A stretch of DNA of 64,000 nt from the NCBI RefSeq assembly GCF_007827595.1, contig NZ_VISR01000034.1, positions 44,640 through 108,639 of the forward strand, written 5' to 3'. This document shows, in pieces, positions 14,711 to 23,640 of this stretch. A program made the position numbers and the translations under genes. Source of the DNA: Streptomyces sp. BK340 (lineage in GTDB: Bacteria > Actinomycetota > Actinomycetes > Streptomycetales > Streptomycetaceae). Below the pieces are notes generated by a model. It was not told the origin of the DNA and did no database searches. It worked only from the letters and a program-made list of their open reading frames with translations. The first letter of the stretch is position 1, and every line of letters begins with the position of its first letter.

Positions 14711-14737
14711 AGGCTGTCCACACCCTGTGGACAGCCT
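14711..14737. promoter_or_regulatory. 27-bp palindrome with two head-to-head DnaA-like boxes
   Basis: AGGCTGTCCACA-CCC-TGTGGACAGCCT, perfect 12-bp arms. Each arm holds CTGTCCACA, one base from the Streptomyces DnaA box TTGTCCACA. It lies 38 bp upstream of the DUF2786 start in a 292-bp divergent region. It could be a DnaA titration or regulatory site, or the operator of another protein. Confidence 0.6.
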
Positions 14738-14918
14738 TCCGTGCGCGACCGCCTGGACTGCGGGGTCTCACTGCACGAAATTCGGCCACCCACGCACGCG
14801 GAACGCGCCCAGCACGAACCCCATGGTGGACCTGGCTTCAGCGGAACGGTGTTCGCGGGGCCGGCGGTGCGCCTGGCGGCCGCGCCCGAGCAGCCGGCCC
14901 GGACAGGACGCCCGAACT

Positions 14919-14935
14919 GTCAACCACCGGTTGAC
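14919..14935. promoter_or_regulatory. Operator 1 of the Clp-N/HTH gene
   Basis: GTCAACC-ACC-GGTTGAC, 7-bp perfect arms. It overlaps the -35 hexamer TTGACG (14931-14936). The same half-sites recur in operator 2 (14945-14965). Confidence 0.7.
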
Positions 14936-14959
14936 GGCTAGAGAGTGACAACCTACGGT
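14931..14959 (+). promoter_or_regulatory. Leaderless promoter of the Clp-N/HTH gene
   Basis: TTGACG (14931-14936), 17-bp spacer, TACGGT (14954-14959). The expected start of transcription, 7 bp after the -10, is 14966, the A of the ATG. No Shine-Dalgarno is present, in agreement. Confidence 0.65.
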
Positions 14960-14965
14960 TGACAC
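14945..14965. promoter_or_regulatory. Operator 2 of the Clp-N/HTH gene
   Basis: GTGACAACC-TAC-GGTTGACAC, arms matching at 8 of 9. It covers the -10 and ends at the base before the start codon. With operator 1 it suggests tight autorepression. Confidence 0.7.
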
Positions 14966-15736
14966 ATGGCGACCCATCCGAACATCACGGCATCCGTGCG
15001 CCTCGACGACCTCATCGAGGCGATCAAGAAGGTCCACACCGAACCTCTCGACCAGCTCCAGGACGCGGTGATCGCCGCCGACCACCTCGATGACGTGGCC
15101 GACCACCTGATCGGCCACTTCGTCGACCAGGCCCGCCGCTCGGGGGCCTCCTGGACCGACATCGGCAGGAGCATGGGCGTGACCCGGCAGGCGGCGCAGA
15201 AGCGGTTCGTGCCGAAGGAGTCCACCGACCTCGACCCCAGCCAGGGCTTCAGCCGCTACACCCCGCGCGCGCGGAACGTGGTCATGGCCTCGCACAACGA
15301 GGCGCTGGCCGCGCGCAGCACCGAGGGCCGCCCCGAGCACCTGGTCCTCGGGCTGCTGGCCGAGCCGGAGGGTCTGGCCGCGAAGGCGGTCACCGCGCAG
15401 GGCGTCCTGCTGGACTCCGTACGCCGGGCCGCGACCGCCGCGCTCCCGCCGGCCGCCGAGGAGGTCCCCGACCTCGTCCCCTACGGCCCGGAGGCCAAGA
15501 AGGTCCTCGAACTCACCTTCCGCGAGGCCCTCCGGCTCGGCCACGACTACATCGGCACCGAGCACCTCCTGCTGGCCCTGCTGGAGCACGAGAACGGCAC
15601 GGGCGTCCTCAGCGGGCTCGGCATCACCAAGGCGGGGACCGAGGAGTACGTCGGCAGGGTGCTGGCGCTGCTGCTGGAGCAGAAGAAGGCGGCCTCGGAC
15701 GCGGAGGAGGCCGCGAGCGACGGACCGACGGACTGA
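14966..15736 (+). CDS. Stand-alone Clp N-domain protein with N-terminal HTH
   Basis: 256 residues. Residues 1-75 contain a helix-turn-helix (SGASWTDIGRSMGVTRQAAQKRF). Residues about 95-240 hold two Clp repeat motifs (RARNVVMASHNEALAARSTEGRPEHLVLGLL and AKKVLELTFREALRLGHDYIGTEHLLLALL), as in the ClpC substrate/adaptor-binding N-domain, but there is no AAA+ ATPase. The family is widespread in actinobacteria and uncharacterised. A likely model is a DNA-binding regulator whose Clp-like domain reads a degradation tag or adaptor. Two matching palindromes bracket its leaderless promoter, so it probably regulates itself. Confidence 0.88.
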   Translation: MATHPNITASVRLDDLIEAIKKVHTEPLDQLQDAVIAADHLDDVADHLIGHFVDQARRSGASWTDIGRSMGVTRQAAQKRFVPKESTDLDPSQGFSRYTPRARNVVMASHNEALAARSTEGRPEHLVLGLLAEPEGLAAKAVTAQGVLLDSVRRAATAALPPAAEEVPDLVPYGPEAKKVLELTFREALRLGHDYIGTEHLLLALLEHENGTGVLSGLGITKAGTEEYVGRVLALLLEQKKAASDAEEAASDGPTD

Positions 15737-15831
15737 CCAGGGTCCGGAACAGCGGTCCGGGAAAACCTGGACCCGAGACGCGAACGCGCAGGTCAGACCC
15801 ATTGTCAGTGCCGCCTGCCACACTCGCAGTC

Positions 15832-17517
15832 ATGACCGACCGGTGGGCTCTCGCACCGGCCGAGGACGGTGGCGTTGACGTCGCCCCCCTCGGCCCGGAC
15901 GGGCTGCCCGTCGGTCCGGTGCGGCGGGAGAGCGATCTCGCCGGGGCGGTGCGGAGCCGCCCGGAGGTGACGCGCTGGGTGTGGCGGTCGACCCCCGAGG
16001 TCTATCCGCGTCTGCTCGCCACGGGGGTGCGAGTGGAGCGGTGCTACGACATCGAGGACGCCGAGACACTTCTGCTGGGCCACGAGGGCCGGCACGGCGA
16101 GCCGCGCTCGGCCGCCGCCGCCCTGGCCCGCCTCCGCGGCGGCCCCGTACCGCCCGACCCGCCGCTGCGCCCGGCCGAACCGGGTGCCCAGTCGCCGCTG
16201 TTCGAGCCGAGCGGCACCCGGCTGCCGCTGGCGGACCTCCTCGCGGTCTACGCCGACCAGCAGCGGCGGCACGAGAAGACCGCCCAACCCGACCGGATGC
16301 GGCTGCTGACCGCCGCCGAGTCGGCCGGGATGCTGGTGGCGGCCGAGATGAACCACACCGGCCTCCCCTGGAGCGCCGAGGTCCACCGCGAGCTGCTGCA
16401 CGACCTGCTGGGCGAGCGGTACGCGGGCGGCGGTGAGCCGCGCCGCCTGGCCGAGCTGGCCGACGAGGTGTCCGCCGCCTTCGGCCGCCGGGTCCGGCCC
16501 GACCTGCCCGCCGACGTCGTCAAGGCCTTCGCCCAGGCCGGGATCAAGGTGAAGTCCACCCGCCGCTGGGAGATCGAATCCCTCGACCACCCGGCGGTGA
16601 AGCCGCTGCTGGAGTACAAGAAGCTGTACCGCATCCGGGTCGCCCACGGCTGGTCCTGGCTGCAGGACTGGGTCCGCGACGGCCGATTCCGGCCCGAGTT
16701 CCTCGCCGGCGGCACGGTCACCGGGCGCTGGGTGACCAACGGCGGGGGCGCGCTGCAGATCCCCAAGGTGATCCGGCGGGCCGTGGTCGCCGACCCCGGC
16801 TGGCGGCTGGTCGTGGCCGACGCCGACCAGATGGAGCCGCGCGTGCTCGCGGCGATCTCCCGCGACCCCGGCCTGATGGAGGTCGCCGGCCGCGAGAGCG
16901 ACCTCTACCAGTCCGTCTCCGATCGCGCCTTCTCCGGCGACCGCGACCAGGCCAAGCTCGCCGTGCTCGGCGCGGTCTACGGCCAGACCTCGGGCGACGG
17001 TCTGAAGAACCTCGCCGCGCTGCGCCGCCGGTTCCCCAAGGCGGTGGCCTACGTCGACGAGGCCGCGCGGGCCGGCGAGGAGGGCCGGCTCGTGCGCACC
17101 TGGCTGGGCCGGACCTGTCCGCCCGCCGCCCGGCAGGGCGAGGACGCGGAGGAGGAGGCGGGCATCCCGATCGGCGAGGACACCGCCGACGGGCAGCCGT
17201 GGGTCCCCGGTTACGCCTCCACCAACTCCCGCGCGCGGGGCCGCTTCGCGCGCAACTTCGTGGTGCAGGGCAGCGCCGCCGACTGGGCCCTGCTGCTGCT
17301 CGCCGCGCTGCGCCGGTCCTGCGCCGGCCTGGCGGCCGAGCTGGTCTTCTTCCAGCACGACGAGGTGATCGTGCACTGCCCCGCCGAGGAGGCCGACACC
17401 GTCGCCCGGGCCATCCGCGACGCCGCCGACCTCGCCGGACGGCTGACCTTCGGCGAGACCCCGGTGTGCTTCCCGTTCACGACGGCGGTGGTGGAGTGCT
17501 ACGCCGACGCCAAGTGA
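15832..17517 (+). CDS. Bifunctional 3'-5' exonuclease / family A DNA polymerase, PolA-like
   Basis: 561 residues, much shorter than PolA (about 900), with no 5'-3' exonuclease. Polymerase motif A is VVADADQMEPRVLAAI (glutamine and glutamate pattern of DYSQIELR), motif B is QAKLAVLGAVYGQTSGDGLKNL and motif C is FFQHDEVIVHC, so catalytic aspartates are kept. The N-terminal third resembles a 3'-5' exonuclease fold but its acidic DxE motif is not obvious to me. This second PolA-like gene is conserved in actinobacteria; its role is unsettled (repair is likely). Start ATG 15832. It converges on the AfsR-like gene with 7 bp between. Confidence 0.88.
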   Translation: MTDRWALAPAEDGGVDVAPLGPDGLPVGPVRRESDLAGAVRSRPEVTRWVWRSTPEVYPRLLATGVRVERCYDIEDAETLLLGHEGRHGEPRSAAAALARLRGGPVPPDPPLRPAEPGAQSPLFEPSGTRLPLADLLAVYADQQRRHEKTAQPDRMRLLTAAESAGMLVAAEMNHTGLPWSAEVHRELLHDLLGERYAGGGEPRRLAELADEVSAAFGRRVRPDLPADVVKAFAQAGIKVKSTRRWEIESLDHPAVKPLLEYKKLYRIRVAHGWSWLQDWVRDGRFRPEFLAGGTVTGRWVTNGGGALQIPKVIRRAVVADPGWRLVVADADQMEPRVLAAISRDPGLMEVAGRESDLYQSVSDRAFSGDRDQAKLAVLGAVYGQTSGDGLKNLAALRRRFPKAVAYVDEAARAGEEGRLVRTWLGRTCPPAARQGEDAEEEAGIPIGEDTADGQPWVPGYASTNSRARGRFARNFVVQGSAADWALLLLAALRRSCAGLAAELVFFQHDEVIVHCPAEEADTVARAIRDAADLAGRLTFGETPVCFPFTTAVVECYADAK

Positions 17518-17524
17518 GGGCCGC

Positions 17525-20500
17525 TCACGGGGCCGAGGCCTCGGCCAGCAGCTCGCGCAGCTCCTCCAGCACCGTCTGCTCGTCGGTGCCGTCCAGGGCC
17601 ACGAGGGCCGCGCGCCAGGCGTCGTAGGCCTCCGGCCGCCGGCCCAGCTCGCGCAGCAGCAGCCCGTGCTGGTGGCGGGCGAGGCCGCCCATGTAGCGGT
17701 CGGCGCGGGCGTCGGCCCGGCGCAGCAGCTCGGTGCACTCCTGCGTGGCCCGCTCGGCCTCGCCCAGCCGGCGCAGCGCGCGGACCAGGCCGAGCCGGGT
17801 CTGCGACTCGCCGTGCCAGTCGCCGTGCCCGCCGAGGATGCGCAGGCTCTCCTGGAAGTGCCCGGCGGCAGCGGCCGGTTCGCCGAGGGTGAGGTGGGCG
17901 TAGCCGATGTTGCAGTGCGCGGAGTGCTGCACGATGACCGCGCCGATCTCGTCCCCGATCGCCAGCGAGCGCCGGTGCTGCTCGATGGCGGCCCGCGGGT
18001 CGGTGTGCTCGTAGAGGTTGCCGAGGTGGCTGTGGGTGACGGCCTCGCCGTAGGGGTCGTTCAGCTGCCGGGAGTGGGCGAGGCTCTGCCGCAGCGCCTC
18101 GCCGGACTCCTCGAACCGGCCGAGCCCCTCCAGCAGCAGCCCGCGGTTGTTCAGACAGCGCCGGATCCAGGACACCGTGCCCAGCCGCCGCCAGATCACG
18201 AGGGCCTGGTCGGTGAGGGCGAGGGCGTCGTTCTGCCGGCCGGTCAGGAAGTGCAGGCCCGCGAGGTCGCCCAGGGCGTACGCCTCGGCCGCCTCGTCGC
18301 CGAGCCGGCGCGCCGCGCCGAGCGCGGCCCGCCCCAGCACCTCCATCTCGGCGACCCGGCCGCTGCGCTGCACATAGGGGAAGAACAACCGGACGAGCGT
18401 GGACAGATGGGCGTCCCGGCACGCGCCGCCCGGGCCGGCGTTGCGCTCGACCAGCGCCACGATGTTCTCCAGCTCCACGTCGCCCCAGGCGAACGCCCGC
18501 TCGGCGGACTCGAAGGTGCCCAGGTCCGCCACGTCCGCCGCGTGCTCCGGCGGCTGGGCGGAGGTGGGCCGCAGACGGTCGTCCTGGTCGAGACCGGGCT
18601 CCACGATGGCGACGAGGGCCCGCTCGGCGGCGGCCGCGTACCAGCGCAGGGCGGTCAGGTCCGGATCGGCGCCGGTGGCCGGCTCGGCGCTCTGCCCGGC
18701 CAGTTCGCGGGCGAAGTCACGGACCAGGTCGTGCGGGGCGTAGCGGCCGTACTCCGTCTCCTCCAGCAGGGCCACGTCGACCAGCCGGTCCAGGGCCGCC
18801 TCGGCGCGGCGCGCGTCGGTGCCGGTGAGGCGGGCGACCAGCGGGGCGCCGTAGGTGGGCAGGTCGAGCGCGCCGATGCGGCGCAGGGCCAGGGCCGCGT
18901 CCCGGTCGGCCTCGCGTTCGGCGGCGGCGAGCGCGTCATGGGCGACCGCCAGGGACCGGCGGACGCTCAGGTCGTCGTACTCCAGGTGGTGCAGGCGGCC
19001 TTCCGTGGCGGCCAGTTGACCGGCCAGCACGTCCGGGGTGAGGGCCCGGCGGGCGGCCAGCCGGGCGGCGACGACCCGCAGCGCGAGCGGCAGCCTGCCG
19101 GTCAGCTCGACCAGGGCGTGGCTCGCGTCGAGCCCCTCGCGTCCGCTCACCGCGCGCAGCAGTGCCGCGCTGTCCTCGCCGGTCAGCGGGCCGAGCGGGA
19201 AGCACCGGGCACCGTCCAGGGCGGTCAGCGGCGAGCGGCTGGTGATGATCACGGCGCAGCCGGGCCCGGCCGGGAGCAGGGGCCGCACCTGGGCCGCGCT
19301 CGCCGCGTCGTCGAGCAACAGCAGGATGCGGGCCGGGGCGAGCAGGGAGCGGAGCAACGCGGCTGCGGCGTCCGGGTGTTCGGGGATGCTGCGGGGATCG
19401 GCCCCGAGATCGCGGAGCAGGGCGGTGAGCGCCTGGGACGAGGTGAGCGGGGCCATGCCGGGGGTCGCGCCGTGCAGGTTCACGTACAGCTGACCGTCAG
19501 GGAAACGTTCCCTCAGCTCGTGGGCCACGTGCAGGGCGAGGGCGCTCTTGCCCACCCCGGCCATGCCGCTGATCACGGCGAGCCGGCTCCGCCGGGTGGC
19601 GAGGGTGTGGTGCAGCGCCTCGGTCTCGGGAGCCCGGCCGGTGAAGTTCGCCGGGGGCGCGGGGAGTTGGGCCGGTGCGGGCGCGTGGGTGGAAAGCCGG
19701 CCTTCGGCCGGGGCCGGGTTCCCGCCCGTACGGCCCGTACCGCTCTCGTCGTCGGGCGCGGGTGAGCCCTGCGGGGGTTCCCCGCCGTCGGCGGGCGCAG
19801 GGGTGTAGACGCGCTGGGCGGGGACCCGGGCGCTTATCTCCCCTGCCTCCGGCGCCGGGGCGCCCCGCAGGACCTCCACATGGGCCTCGCGGACCGATGG
19901 GCCCGGTTCGATGCCGAGTTCCTCCACCAGGCGGGCGCGCAGGTCACGGTGGACGGCCAGGGCCTCGGCCTGGCGGCCGGTGCGGTGCAGGGCGAGCATC
20001 AGCTGACGGTGGTACGCCTCGCGCAGCGGATGCTCGGCGACCAGGGCCGCCAGCTCGGGGACGATTGCGGCCAACCGGGCTCCACCGAGCGCGATTTCCG
20101 CGTCGTACCGCCATTCCAGCAGGAACAGCCGCGCCTCCTCCAGGCGCTGCACGAGCGCGTAGCCGCCGAGATCGGCGGGGAGTCCGCTCAGCGGGGTGCC
20201 GCGCCAGAGCGCGAGCGCGGCCGTGCAGGGGCGCACCACACCGGCCCAGTCCCGCCGGGCGTGCGCGGCGCGCGCCTCGGCGACCCGGGCGTCGAAGACG
20301 TGCACGTCCAACTCGCCCTCGTCCACGCGCAGCAGATAGCCGGGCGCCACGGCCCGCAGCCGCTCGGGGTCGTCCAGCAGCCGGCGCAGCCGGGTGACGT
20401 GGTTGTGCAGGGAGGCCTGCGCGGAGACGGGGGGCGCCCCGCCCCACAGGGCGTCCTTCAGCGACTCGACCGAGACGACCCGGCCGGCCTCCAGCAGCAG

Positions 20501-20698
20501 CGCGGCGAGGAGGGCGCGGACCTTGGGGCTGCCGATGGCACGGACGAGGTTGTCCGGGGTGTCGGGAGTCTCCGGGGCAACGGGGGTCTCCGTGGTGCCG
20601 AGGGCACCGCCGGAGGCGTCGTACGAGATTTCGTGCGGCTGTCGGTCGTACAGTACGGGCGGTCCCAGCAGTCCGAAGCGCAGCTCGCACCGCCGCAT
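17525..20698 (-). CDS. AfsR/SARP-family regulator (BTAD, NB-ARC, TPR)
   Basis: 1057 residues. A short winged-helix DNA-binding region with a variable insertion (residues 1-130) precedes the BTAD domain (about 135-275, LREAYHRQLMLALHRTGRQAEALAVHRDLRARL). Then come a Pro/Gly linker, an NB-ARC ATPase (P-loop GMAGVGKSAL near 378; RILLLLDDA Walker B; GLPLAL-like GRLPLALRVVAA) and C-terminal TPRs (about 780-1020). This is the full AfsR architecture (AfsR 993 aa). ATG 20698 (MRRCELRFGLLGPP) matches homologue starts. Targets are unknown. An inverted repeat lies upstream at 20769-20806. Confidence 0.93.
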   Translation of the reverse strand: MRRCELRFGLLGPPVLYDRQPHEISYDASGGALGTTETPVAPETPDTPDNLVRAIGSPKVRALLAALLLEAGRVVSVESLKDALWGGAPPVSAQASLHNHVTRLRRLLDDPERLRAVAPGYLLRVDEGELDVHVFDARVAEARAAHARRDWAGVVRPCTAALALWRGTPLSGLPADLGGYALVQRLEEARLFLLEWRYDAEIALGGARLAAIVPELAALVAEHPLREAYHRQLMLALHRTGRQAEALAVHRDLRARLVEELGIEPGPSVREAHVEVLRGAPAPEAGEISARVPAQRVYTPAPADGGEPPQGSPAPDDESGTGRTGGNPAPAEGRLSTHAPAPAQLPAPPANFTGRAPETEALHHTLATRRSRLAVISGMAGVGKSALALHVAHELRERFPDGQLYVNLHGATPGMAPLTSSQALTALLRDLGADPRSIPEHPDAAAALLRSLLAPARILLLLDDAASAAQVRPLLPAGPGCAVIITSRSPLTALDGARCFPLGPLTGEDSAALLRAVSGREGLDASHALVELTGRLPLALRVVAARLAARRALTPDVLAGQLAATEGRLHHLEYDDLSVRRSLAVAHDALAAAEREADRDAALALRRIGALDLPTYGAPLVARLTGTDARRAEAALDRLVDVALLEETEYGRYAPHDLVRDFARELAGQSAEPATGADPDLTALRWYAAAAERALVAIVEPGLDQDDRLRPTSAQPPEHAADVADLGTFESAERAFAWGDVELENIVALVERNAGPGGACRDAHLSTLVRLFFPYVQRSGRVAEMEVLGRAALGAARRLGDEAAEAYALGDLAGLHFLTGRQNDALALTDQALVIWRRLGTVSWIRRCLNNRGLLLEGLGRFEESGEALRQSLAHSRQLNDPYGEAVTHSHLGNLYEHTDPRAAIEQHRRSLAIGDEIGAVIVQHSAHCNIGYAHLTLGEPAAAAGHFQESLRILGGHGDWHGESQTRLGLVRALRRLGEAERATQECTELLRRADARADRYMGGLARHQHGLLLRELGRRPEAYDAWRAALVALDGTDEQTVLEELRELLAEASAP

Positions 20699-20768
20699 CC
20701 CGCTCCACTGCCTTCCCGCGCGGTCCCGTACGACCATGCTGCGCGGCGGGCGTGCGCCCGCCGGTCCT

Positions 20769-20806
20769 TGGCGGAAATCCGCCCCATTCACAACGATTTT
20801 CCGCCA
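20769..20806. promoter_or_regulatory. Inverted repeat upstream of the AfsR-like gene
   Basis: TGGCGGAAA (20769-20777) and TTTCCGCCA (20798-20806) are perfect complements, 20 bp apart. The left half also forms GGCGGA-AA-TCCGCC (20770-20783). They lie 71-108 bp upstream of the start, a plausible regulator site. Confidence 0.5.
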
Positions 20807-21026
20807 GCCACCATCTGTTGGCCGGGGCCGGAATCCGTTAGGGTTCCTGCCTACTAGCCCTGCCGCCCGGCTACTTCCGGCCAGCCGAACCTCGACCTGC
20901 GGACGAACCGTTGGCCACATGTTAGCGATCCGTTGGCGCGCCCTGATGTGATCTTTCCATCGGATCCGGCCCGACGGCGCGCGCGGCAAGTCGCGTAACT
21001 CGGGGGAGTGTCGCCGCAGGCCTGAT

Positions 21027-21048
21027 CCGGGGACTCAAGGGTCCCCGG
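21027..21048. terminator. Hairpin downstream of the glycosyltransferase
   Basis: CCGGGGAC-TCAAGG-GTCCCCGG, 8-bp perfect arms, about 110 bp beyond the minus-strand glycosyltransferase stop. No clear T-run. A related CCGGGGAC segment recurs at 21069-21076. Confidence 0.5.
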
Positions 21049-21158
21049 TCGGCGGAGGTGAACGACCGGGGACCTGTCCCGTCCCCTTCTCGCTTTCGGG
21101 TCCTCGCGTTCTCTCTTTCGGGTCCCCGCGCCTTCGCCGCGCCGGGGCCGCCCTCCGC

Positions 21159-22061
21159 TCAGATGACGGGCGGGCGCCCGAGCCGGGTGAGCCGCCACAC
21201 CGTCCGCCAGCGCATCGGCCGCCGCTCGCCGGGCGACTCCCGCAGCCCCTCGGCGAACCCGCCGAACCAGGCACGCAGTCCGGCCGGGGAGCGGGTGCGG
21301 GCGAGGGTGAGCAGCAGCCATGCCCCCAGGTGCAGCGGGATGAGCGGCAGCGGCAGCCGGCGCCGGACGAGCCAGACCCGGTTGCGGGCGTTGACGCGGT
21401 AGTAGATGGCGTGCCGCGCCGGCGAGGTCTTGGGGTGCTGCAGCAGCAGTTCGGGGGCGTAGAGGATCTTCCAGCCGGCGTCGGCGGCCCGCCAGGCGAG
21501 GTCGGTCTCCTCGTGCGCGAAGAAGAACTCGGCGGGCCAGTCACCGGTCTCGGCCAGCATCGCCATGCGGAAGGCGTGCCCGCCGCCGAGGAAGCCGGTG
21601 ACGTAACCGCCGCGCAGGGGGTCGGACTTGCCCACCCGGGGCACGTGCCGCTGCTGCGTCTCACCGTGCTCGTCGGCGATGCGGAAGCCGATGACGCCGA
21701 GACGCGGGTCGGCCGCGTACAGCTCGCGCACCCGGCGCAGCACGTCGGGGTCGACGAGCAGTCCGTCGTCGTCCAGTTCCACCACGGCGTCGACGTCGCC
21801 GTACTCCCGCAGCCGGGCCAGGGCGACGTTGCGGCCGCCCGGGCAGCCGAGGTTCTCCTCGACGTCGATGGTGGTGACCTCGCCCGGCAGGGACAGCCGC
21901 TCGGCGAACTCGGGCAGCCGGCAGCCGTTGCCGACGATCACGATGCGGGCGGGCGCGACGTCCTGTTTGGCCACGGACTCCAGCAGGGCGTCGACTTCGG
22001 CGGGCCGGTTGCCCATGGTCACCACCGCGACGGCGATCCTCGGCTCCACCACGTCCCTCAC
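21159..22061 (-). CDS. Family 2 glycosyltransferase
   Basis: 300 residues. GT-A fold: IAVAVVTMGNRPAEVDALLESV (nucleotide-binding strand), AVVELDDDGLLVDPDVLRRV (DDD in place of DxD), then ADEHGETQQRHVPRVG and HEETDLAWRAADAGWKILY (the ED motif of the acceptor site). A C-terminal amphipathic or single membrane segment follows (LIPLHLGAWLLLTLA). It resembles rhamnosyltransferase-type WcaA proteins; donor and acceptor unknown. Start GTG 22061 is provisional: other in-frame GTGs lie just downstream and no site is strong. Confidence 0.88.
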   Translation of the reverse strand: MRDVVEPRIAVAVVTMGNRPAEVDALLESVAKQDVAPARIVIVGNGCRLPEFAERLSLPGEVTTIDVEENLGCPGGRNVALARLREYGDVDAVVELDDDGLLVDPDVLRRVRELYAADPRLGVIGFRIADEHGETQQRHVPRVGKSDPLRGGYVTGFLGGGHAFRMAMLAETGDWPAEFFFAHEETDLAWRAADAGWKILYAPELLLQHPKTSPARHAIYYRVNARNRVWLVRRRLPLPLIPLHLGAWLLLTLARTRSPAGLRAWFGGFAEGLRESPGERRPMRWRTVWRLTRLGRPPVI

Positions 22062-22252
22062 CCCATCCGGCCTACGGCGGCACCGGCGTCCTGACCGCGG
22101 GGCGCTCGCCGTTCACCAAGATGTTGCCTCAGATGCGCCGGTTCACCTGACGCAGATTCACTTTGCCGCCCCTTTGCTCCGGTTTTGTGAGCACCTTTCC
22201 CTGCGTCGCGGGAACTTGAGCCGTGCCCCTCCCCCGTGCCCCCTCCCCCGGC

Positions 22253-23470
22253 TCACCACGACTGCGCGCTCCCGACAACTCCCGACGGCCGCCCGGCCCT
22301 CTCGCCACGGCCCGCGCGGATCCGGAGAGCGAGGAGCGGAAAGACCGGGACGGAGAGCATGGCGGCGCCGACGAGGGCGGCTGCCTCGCCCGGGGCGATG
22401 GACCGGTCGGCGAGGCCGACGGTGGTGACGGCGACGACGAGGGGAAGGCACGTGGAGCCGTGCAGGAGCAGGGCGGCACCGTCCCGGCGGGTCAGGTCGG
22501 GCGGGGCGAGCAGATAGAGCGGCAGGCCGCGGACCAGGAGGAAGAGCAGCAGGAAGGCCGGCAGCAGAACGAGGGAACCGCCTCCGTGCAGCAGCGCGTC
22601 GAGGTCGAAGTCGATGCCCGTGACGATGAAGAGGAGCGGGACCAGGAAGCCGAACCCCATCGCCCCGATCCTGCTGAGCACTCGGACGCTGCGCTCAGGG
22701 CCGGCGGTGTGCAGGATCAGGCGGGTGACGACGCCGGCGGCGAAGGCGCCGAGCAGGATGTCCGGACCGAACGCACCGGCCAGACCGAGCACCGAGGCGA
22801 GCAGCAGCACGACGTACCCGACGGCGAACCGGCTGCCGCCGTCCGGGGTCCGGGCGACCGGCCGGGAGAACCGGGGCGGGCGGGGCCGCAGTGCCCACCA
22901 CATGCCCGCCGCGGTCACGGCCGCGAGCGCCACCAGGACCACGGTGGCCATGGCCGGCCCGCGTCCGCTGAGCAGCGGGGCCATGGCGATGACGGGACCG
23001 AGCTCACCGGCCGCACCGAAGGCGAGGACGACCGTCCCGAAGCGACCGCGCAGATCCCCCGAGTCGCGCAGGACCGGCCGGACCGTGCCCAGCGCGGTAC
23101 TGGTGAGCGCGGTGCCGATGACGAAACTCTTCGTGGTCTCACCGCCGGTGAGCGCGAACGCGACACCCAGGCCGGCCGCCAGGGAGATGACCCAGGCGGC
23201 GATCGAGCGGTTCAGGACGGTGCCGCGGACGGCCGCGAAGTCGATCTCGTACCCGGCGAGGAAGATCAGCACGGCCAGACCGAGGTTCGACAGGACGTCG
23301 ATCGCGCGGTCGTGCCGGGCCCAGCCGAGGACGTCGGGGCCGACGGCGATGCCGAGCACGATCTCGAGGACGACCAGCGGGACGGGGATCCAGCGGCCGC
23401 TGCCGTACGCGAGCAGCGGCGCCAGCACCGCGACGGCCGTGATCAGGATGAGTGTCCCGGGATGCGACAT
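22253..23470 (-). CDS. Cation:proton antiporter (CPA2/Kef-like)
   Basis: 405 residues, 12 to 13 predicted membrane helices, no soluble RCK domain. Conserved Na+/H+ exchanger segments are visible: LVVLEIVLGIAVGPDVLG, VLIFLAGYEIDF (the essential acidic helix) and GFGFLVPLLFIVTGIDFDLDALL. Start ATG 23470 (MSHPGTLILITA) follows the family pattern; an upstream extension would add non-hydrophobic residues. It is divergent from the ABC pair. Cation specificity is not evident. Confidence 0.9.
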   Translation of the reverse strand: MSHPGTLILITAVAVLAPLLAYGSGRWIPVPLVVLEIVLGIAVGPDVLGWARHDRAIDVLSNLGLAVLIFLAGYEIDFAAVRGTVLNRSIAAWVISLAAGLGVAFALTGGETTKSFVIGTALTSTALGTVRPVLRDSGDLRGRFGTVVLAFGAAGELGPVIAMAPLLSGRGPAMATVVLVALAAVTAAGMWWALRPRPPRFSRPVARTPDGGSRFAVGYVVLLLASVLGLAGAFGPDILLGAFAAGVVTRLILHTAGPERSVRVLSRIGAMGFGFLVPLLFIVTGIDFDLDALLHGGGSLVLLPAFLLLFLLVRGLPLYLLAPPDLTRRDGAALLLHGSTCLPLVVAVTTVGLADRSIAPGEAAALVGAAMLSVPVFPLLALRIRAGRGERAGRPSGVVGSAQSW

Positions 23471-23640
23471 GCCTCGCAGTATCCAGCCATTCGGCGGCAA
23501 AAGGGATGAAGCATCCGGCAGACACCCGGCGTCCCGCTCGGGGCACTCCCGCCACACCGCCGGCAGCCCGGTGGTACCGAGCAGGGCAGCTCATCGTGCG
23601 CCGCGGCGCGCGCCCGGCTACCCGGCACGGGGCCCGTCCC

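Larger units (their letters stand above)
20699..21158. other. 460-bp intergenic region, no gene seen
   Basis: It holds the promoter of the AfsR-like gene (minus strand) and the 3' end of the glycosyltransferase transcription unit. Features visible are the inverted repeat at 20769-20806, a hairpin at 21027-21048 and a repeated CTTTCGGGTCC near 21111-21126. No open frame here has convincing coding character. Confidence 0.6.

Noticed and set aside
22223..23509. Plus-strand open frame of 428 codons opposite the antiporter
   Set aside because: Highly charged Asp/Gly/Arg/Gln repeats typical of the antisense of membrane-protein genes.
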